Below, piece after piece: positions 34,007 through 37,664 of a stretch of 37,664 bases of DNA. The translations under genes were made by a program, and so were the position numbers. Source of the DNA: an uncultured Actinomycetes bacterium (GTDB lineage Bacteria; Actinomycetota; Actinomycetes; Nanopelagicales; Nanopelagicaceae); contig CAIWWH010000046.1 of NCBI GenBank assembly GCA_903916385.1, positions 1-37,664 of the forward strand. Direction: 5' to 3'. The notes beneath the pieces are model-generated. The model did no database searches. It was not told where the DNA came from and was given only the letters and a program-made list of their open reading frames with translations. Position 1 is the stretch's first letter, and each line of letters starts with the position of its first letter.

Positions 34007-35152
34007 GTGCGGGCATTTGCCTACGGTTTTACTGCAATTCTGCTCGGCCACTTGCTTGCGAAGAGCGGAGCATCGACTCTTGCAGTCGGCCTGGTTCTTA
34101 GCTCGATCGTTCTTGGGGCTGCTCTCGCATCTCTGCTTCTGTTACGAGTAGGCGGTCGAATCGGAACGCAGCGCGCCTACAAATTGATCTATGCCCTCCT
34201 TGCAATCGTTGGTCTGGTCATCGCTCTGCATCCGGCGCCATGGACAATCGCGCTGATGGGGCTGACAGGGGTCCTATCGACGGATGCCAATGACAATGGT
34301 CCCGCGACAACTTTGGAGCAGACGATGCTCTCGCGCGAGCATCACAGCAGCAGATTTGCTGCGATCTTCGGTCGGTATAACGGGGTAGCAGCAACCTTTG
34401 GCTCCTTAGGAGCGCTCTCGCAAGGTTGGCTCAGCCATATCCATCGCTTTAGTACCACCTACATCGGCTTCTATATCTTGGTTCCCTTAGGCTTCCTCGG
34501 ATGGTGGTTAGCGAATTCGCTCGATCTCCCACCTGATACGCCGCGTACCCAAGCGCATCGCGGGCTTAAAGGATCACCGGTGCGTAGGCGGATTATCGAA
34601 CTATCAACCCTCTTCGCCTTTGATTCGGCGGCCGGTGGGCTCACCACTTCGGCATGGCTCTCGTATTACCTGACCACGCGCTACCACGCATCTGCCGCGC
34701 TTCTTGGTTACCTCTTCTTCACCTTCGCGATCTTGAGTGCAATGAGTATGTTCTTGGCACCCTTCGTAGCGCAGCGCATCGGACTCGTTGCGACGATGGT
34801 CAGCACTCACTTAGCCAGCAACACCTTCTTCATTATCGCTGCCTTCTGTGGCAACCTGCGCGTCGCTATCGTCTTTCTTATGTTGCGCGCGGCTCTTTCG
34901 CAGATGGACATTCCGACACGGCAGGCTTTGATCATGGCTGTGGTTCCGCAGGAAGACCGAATGGCTGCCGCTGCTCTCACTAATGCTGCTCGCTATTCGG
35001 TCCGCCCAGCAGCACCCACTATTAGCGCTGCCCTGCAACACATCGCAATCGGAGCTCCCTTGGTTGCAGCCGGAACTATAAAAGTTATCTATGACGGCGC
35101 CATTTTGATCTGGGCTAGAAAAGGCAGATACCTCACTCGCGTTATTAAGTAA
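34007..35152 (+). CDS. MFS-type transporter
   Basis: About 380 residues and some ten to twelve helices in the major facilitator pattern. It includes the loop RVGGRIGTQRAYKLIYALLA between helices 2 and 3, a central soluble loop (LDLPPDTPRTQAHRGLKG), and QMDIPTRQALIMAVVPQEDR in the second half. The start is unclear: the reading frame overlaps the previous gene, MFS-like sequence begins near 33980, and no ATG, GTG or TTG lies there. GTG 34007 is the first conventional codon in the right region, without a good ribosome site; ATG 33827 would add an unrelated N-terminus. The substrate is unknown. A perfect hairpin covers the stop codon. Confidence 0.65.
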   Translation: MRAFAYGFTAILLGHLLAKSGASTLAVGLVLSSIVLGAALASLLLLRVGGRIGTQRAYKLIYALLAIVGLVIALHPAPWTIALMGLTGVLSTDANDNGPATTLEQTMLSREHHSSRFAAIFGRYNGVAATFGSLGALSQGWLSHIHRFSTTYIGFYILVPLGFLGWWLANSLDLPPDTPRTQAHRGLKGSPVRRRIIELSTLFAFDSAAGGLTTSAWLSYYLTTRYHASAALLGYLFFTFAILSAMSMFLAPFVAQRIGLVATMVSTHLASNTFFIIAAFCGNLRVAIVFLMLRAALSQMDIPTRQALIMAVVPQEDRMAAAALTNAARYSVRPAAPTISAALQHIAIGAPLVAAGTIKVIYDGAILIWARKGRYLTRVIK

Positions 35153-35169
35153 CGCGAGTGAGGTATCTG
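35125..35169 (-). terminator. 20-bp perfect hairpin between convergent genes
   Basis: The arm at 35125-35144 (CAGATACC...GCGTTA) is the exact complement of 35150-35169, with a 5-base loop TTAAG. On the minus strand it is followed by CCTTTTC, so it should terminate the second binding-protein gene; on the plus strand no T-run follows. It also encodes the last codons and stop of the MFS gene. Confidence 0.8.
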
Positions 35170-35186
35170 ATGTGCAGGTTAAAAAG

Positions 35187-36251
35187 TTACCCGCGGATAT
35201 TCTTGGTGAACCAGGCGTTTACCTGACCCTCAAGAGGACCCCAGAAGTATGGATCGATTGATTGGTATGAAGGAGGCAGGCTGCCAGCCCCAGCAAGTGG
35301 GTTTACGCCAGGGATGATTGGCCAGTAGAGAGAATCTCCTTGTGGATCTCCGGTCTGCATAATTGCTTGTCCAGCAGGTGACAAGACGTAGTCGATGAAC
35401 TTCTTAGCCTCTGCCTGTACTGCAGCGGATGCGCCCTTATCGATACCGATAACGCTGGGAAGAAGTGTTGACTTCGCGAGGTAGATGACTTTTGGTGTGA
35501 AGCCAGCAACAGGTGTCTTTGCCAGCTTAAGAACTTCTCCTTGCGCTGCTGAAGATTGAATCAAGCCCATGTTGATGACGCCAGTCTCAAGTGCGTGCAA
35601 GGTATCGCCATTGGTGTTGTTCACCACTAGGCCATTCGCCTTCAGCTTGCTCAAGAAAGTTTCACCAGCGGTAACTGACTTGCCGCCGAATTGGTTCATC
35701 AAACCTGCAATGAATGGGAAGGTTGGACCTGATTGGTTGGGATCATTCATTCCGATCTGGCCCTTGTACATTGGGTTCAGAAGGTCGTTATAACTCTTTG
35801 GAAGAACCTTGACCTTGGCTGAGTTGTAGATCAGCGCTGCCATTGTGGTCAAGCCGGTTGGAATGTAAGAGTGATCTGCTGGAACAACGGAGTTACCGGC
35901 AGCAGTGAAGGTGGCTTTTGGTGTGTAAGGAAGAAGTTGACCTTGCTTATCAAGAGCAGCGAATGCTGTGTTGCCATCAACCCAGAGCACACCAAATTGT
36001 GGGTTGCTCTTTTCAGCTGAGACCTTCGCTAGAAGTGGGCCTGTGCTGTCATCGTGCAAAACTGTCTTGATTCCAGTTGCCTTGGTGAAGGCATCTGCTG
36101 CAACTTGGTCATAACCTTCAGCTGCGTAAATGATGAGTGGAGTTCCACTAGTTGCAGCTTGTGCTGGGGCGATGAGTGAACCACCGAGCAGCATTCCTGC
36201 AACAGATATGCCAGCGACTACTACTGCTGACTTGATCGCACTGAGTTTCAT
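35187..36251 (-). CDS. Second ABC substrate-binding protein, paralog of 28937-29995
   Basis: 354 residues with a Sec signal peptide (about 1-32, cleaved near AQA) and no lipobox cysteine. It is about half identical by eye to the first binding protein: DDSTGPLLAKVSAEKSNPQ, IGMNDPNQSGPTFPFIAGLMNQ, and the C-terminal PPSYQSIDPYFWGPLEGQVNAWF. It probably feeds the same permease with a related ligand or under different conditions. GAGG lies about 7 bases before the ATG. It is transcribed alone, toward the MFS gene, from a leader of under 100 bases. Confidence 0.85.
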   Translation of the reverse strand: MKLSAIKSAVVVAGISVAGMLLGGSLIAPAQAATSGTPLIIYAAEGYDQVAADAFTKATGIKTVLHDDSTGPLLAKVSAEKSNPQFGVLWVDGNTAFAALDKQGQLLPYTPKATFTAAGNSVVPADHSYIPTGLTTMAALIYNSAKVKVLPKSYNDLLNPMYKGQIGMNDPNQSGPTFPFIAGLMNQFGGKSVTAGETFLSKLKANGLVVNNTNGDTLHALETGVINMGLIQSSAAQGEVLKLAKTPVAGFTPKVIYLAKSTLLPSVIGIDKGASAAVQAEAKKFIDYVLSPAGQAIMQTGDPQGDSLYWPIIPGVNPLAGAGSLPPSYQSIDPYFWGPLEGQVNAWFTKNIRG

Positions 36252-36350
36252 GCAAAACCTCTCTAAAGATGTAAATGGAAGTATCCCGTGAGTATTACAA
36301 GGGGCATTTCATTCCATATGCACCAACAGAGCGGAGCGCTGGCGCCAACG

Positions 36351-37292
36351 TCAGTTAAAGATAGGTTGAACAGAAGGTGTGGGAGTTGGAATGGGTGATG
36401 AACTCTGAGAGTTAGATGGGAGAGGAGAGGGCGTATTGGTTGGTGGCGTTACAACTCCCCACTTCAGCCACTTAAGCACACCTGGGATTTCATTGGCGAC
36501 AAATACATAGCTATGCCCACCTGGAAGAAAACTGATGGCATATGTCGCCTTTACAGATTTCAATTTCAACGCCCAGGCGAGAGCCTGTCCACGGATGAGC
36601 TGGGTGTAATCCTGTGTTGATTCTCCCAAGAACCACTTCACCTTATTGGCAACTTTTAAGTACGTCGCAGGAGTTTGGTATTTGTGTTTTGGATCTGTCT
36701 CGGCGCCCGAGCCAAAGGCATTTGTCAGATCATCGACGACAAAGTAACCCGCCAGAGTTATCACCTGACCATAGAGTTCAGGATGGTGCAGCCCGATAAT
36801 CGCAGCCCCATATCCGCCCATCGAGAAGCCGAGGAGCGCGCGATCATCCCGACTGCGGATATTCCCCGCTTCAACGGTCTGAATTACATTGGTCGTTAAC
36901 CATGTTTCTATCTTTGCGCGTCCGTCGTACGAATCTGCCCATTCAGAGTCAGAGTGCGTCAAGGCATTTCCATCGGGGAAGACCGCGATAAAAGGCGCTG
37001 CGCCCTTTGCAAACGCCGCTTCGAGAGGAGCTTCAACGCCCGCGATGAGGCCATTGGGAGAGCCCGGCCATCCGTGCAGCATGTAGACAACAGGAAGCAG
37101 CGCGATCTGATCCGCTGGAACGGCGGGAGTCATCACGAAGACGCTTCTAATAGGAAAGTCTTTCTCGGGACTCTTCACTTTCAGTTGCACAATTTTTGCT
37201 TTGGGCGTTGCGGCAGATGAGAGCGGAACCTGAGAAATTGCGAGGAGGCAGGTCGCGACCAGAAGAATGAGGTTGCCGCGTCCGAACTTCAC
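36351..37292 (-). CDS. Exported esterase (alpha/beta hydrolase, esterase D/antigen 85-like)
   Basis: 313 residues. A signal peptide (about 1-27), the oxyanion block YMLHGWPG, the nucleophile elbow GFSMGGYGA (Ser157) and the catalytic histidine in PGGHSY are visible. The fold belongs to the putative-esterase family that includes mycolyltransferases. The C-terminal 35 residues are Pro/Ser/Thr-rich, like a wall-spanning or linker tail. The start is taken as the second of two GTG codons (37292), because a TACTAT -10 box lies exactly six bases before it; GTG 37295 is the alternative. The substrate is unknown. Confidence 0.8.
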   Translation of the reverse strand: MKFGRGNLILLVATCLLAISQVPLSSAATPKAKIVQLKVKSPEKDFPIRSVFVMTPAVPADQIALLPVVYMLHGWPGSPNGLIAGVEAPLEAAFAKGAAPFIAVFPDGNALTHSDSEWADSYDGRAKIETWLTTNVIQTVEAGNIRSRDDRALLGFSMGGYGAAIIGLHHPELYGQVITLAGYFVVDDLTNAFGSGAETDPKHKYQTPATYLKVANKVKWFLGESTQDYTQLIRGQALAWALKLKSVKATYAISFLPGGHSYVFVANEIPGVLKWLKWGVVTPPTNTPSPLPSNSQSSSPIPTPTPSVQPIFN

Positions 37293-37298
37293 CACGAG

Positions 37299-37304
37299 AT
37301 AGTA
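37299..37304 (-). promoter_or_regulatory. -10 box of a leaderless promoter (TACTAT-N6-GTG)
   Basis: On the minus strand TACTAT (37304-37299) is followed by six bases and the GTG at 37292. CTGAAT lies 17 bases upstream (37327-37322) as a weak -35. Confidence 0.5.
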
Positions 37305-37369
37305 ATGGCAGCGCTTGTGAGATTCAGGTGAAATGCAACTGAGGTGATATCACTTCGGTCAAATAGGTG

Positions 37370-37375
37370 GATAAT
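37370..37375 (+). promoter_or_regulatory. -10 box of a leaderless promoter (GATAAT-N7-ATG)
   Basis: GATAAT matches the TATAAT consensus at five of six bases and ends seven bases before the ATG at 37383. No ribosome site is present. Confidence 0.5.
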
Positions 37376-37382
37376 GAGTTCC

Positions 37383-37664
37383 ATGAAGCGCTCCCTTTTA
37401 AGCGTTGGAATCGCACTCTCGCTCTGTGCTATTCCTGTGAGTGCTCACGCAACGACGCAAACTCCTCCTCGCCCACAATCATCTGCAGCCTCCGCCAGGC
37501 AGGCCGCGCGCGACGCCGCAAAAGCCGCTCTTCAAGCTGCGCTGGCCGAGGCTCAAAATGGCCGCGACTTAGCATTCGCCGATGCCAATGCCAATCTGCA
37601 GCAATCGTTGCAGGCAGCGGGTAAAGATAAAGTTGCCCTGAAGGCAGCGCGCGATGCGTACAAG
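37383..37664 (+). CDS. Exported Ala-rich helical protein (5' part; runs off the window)
   Basis: The first 94 codons of a gene cut by the window end. It has a signal peptide (about 1-23: MKRSLLSVGIALSLCAIP, cleavage near AHA), a short Pro/Ser region, then an Ala/Gln/Lys-rich stretch with heptad-like spacing that should form a long helix or coiled coil (AARDAAKAALQAALAEAQ). No family is recognised; the mature protein is probably extracellular. It is divergent from the exported esterase. Confidence 0.65.
   Translation, partial: MKRSLLSVGIALSLCAIPVSAHATTQTPPRPQSSAASARQAARDAAKAALQAALAEAQNGRDLAFADANANLQQSLQAAGKDKVALKAARDAYK

Noticed and set aside
33827-35152. Fusion of the E-x2-E membrane protein with the MFS protein
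   Set aside because: The two are in different frames with a stop between them, and no slippery sequence is visible; kept only as an open question about the MFS start.
36310-36350. TGGCGCCA palindrome after the esterase as a terminator or restriction-type repeat
   Set aside because: It is too short, without a T-run, and a single eight-base palindrome is expected by chance.

Overview
The window looks like chromosomal DNA of a free-living actinobacterium. Evidence: a WhiB7-class regulator next to the gene set that accompanies whiB7 in mycobacteria and streptomycetes, a SigR/RsrA redox sigma pair with a near-perfect SigR promoter, a fused KGD-type 2-oxoglutarate dehydrogenase, a nickel superoxide dismutase with its protease, a UPF0182 protein and an actinobacterial initiator tRNA. 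Base composition is about half G+C by eye, genes are tightly packed, and many starts look leaderless. That fits a streamlined lineage such as the freshwater Nanopelagicales; this placement is inference. I see no insertion sequence, prophage, CRISPR array or replication origin.

Layout. 1-4180: whiB7 with an attenuator-like leader, then on the minus strand a ThiF-like protein, a 52-residue zinc-ribbon protein, a YgjP-like metallopeptidase and a DUF2342 protein. A candidate small RNA lies between the last two. 4326-10812: a small membrane protein and UPF0182, tRNA-fMet, and the oxidative pentose-phosphate genes pgl-gnd-zwf. 10809-14318 (minus): aroA-rsgA-hisN and a protein resembling a lone P-type ATPase nucleotide-binding domain, joined by 4-bp overlaps. 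14351-17417: yedK, sigR-rsrA, a hotdog thioesterase, sodN and sodX. 17407-21129 (minus): kgd. 21276-25869: an SDR enzyme, a small membrane protein, a degenerate GGDEF-like protein, a glycine-rich exported protein, argG and an aldo/keto reductase. 25974-28841: a leaderless leader peptide, cysK, cysE and a FUSC-type membrane protein. 28937-36251: a transport island with a substrate-binding protein, two-domain permease, ATPase, a duplicated E-x2-E membrane protein, an MFS protein, and a second, paralogous binding protein convergent to the rest. 36351-37664: an exported esterase and the start of an exported alanine-rich protein cut by the window edge.

How the parts work together. pgl, gnd and zwf make NADPH. 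SigR/RsrA senses thiol oxidation, sodN/sodX remove superoxide, and cysK/cysE with their leader make cysteine, so much of the window serves redox and sulfur balance. The transport island most resembles AfuA/FbpA-type ferric iron uptake, but the substrate is not proven. A repeated promoter form, a TANNNT-like -10 followed by 6-7 bases and then the start codon, precedes at least twelve genes, including two divergent pairs whose -10 boxes are only 6-7 bp apart.
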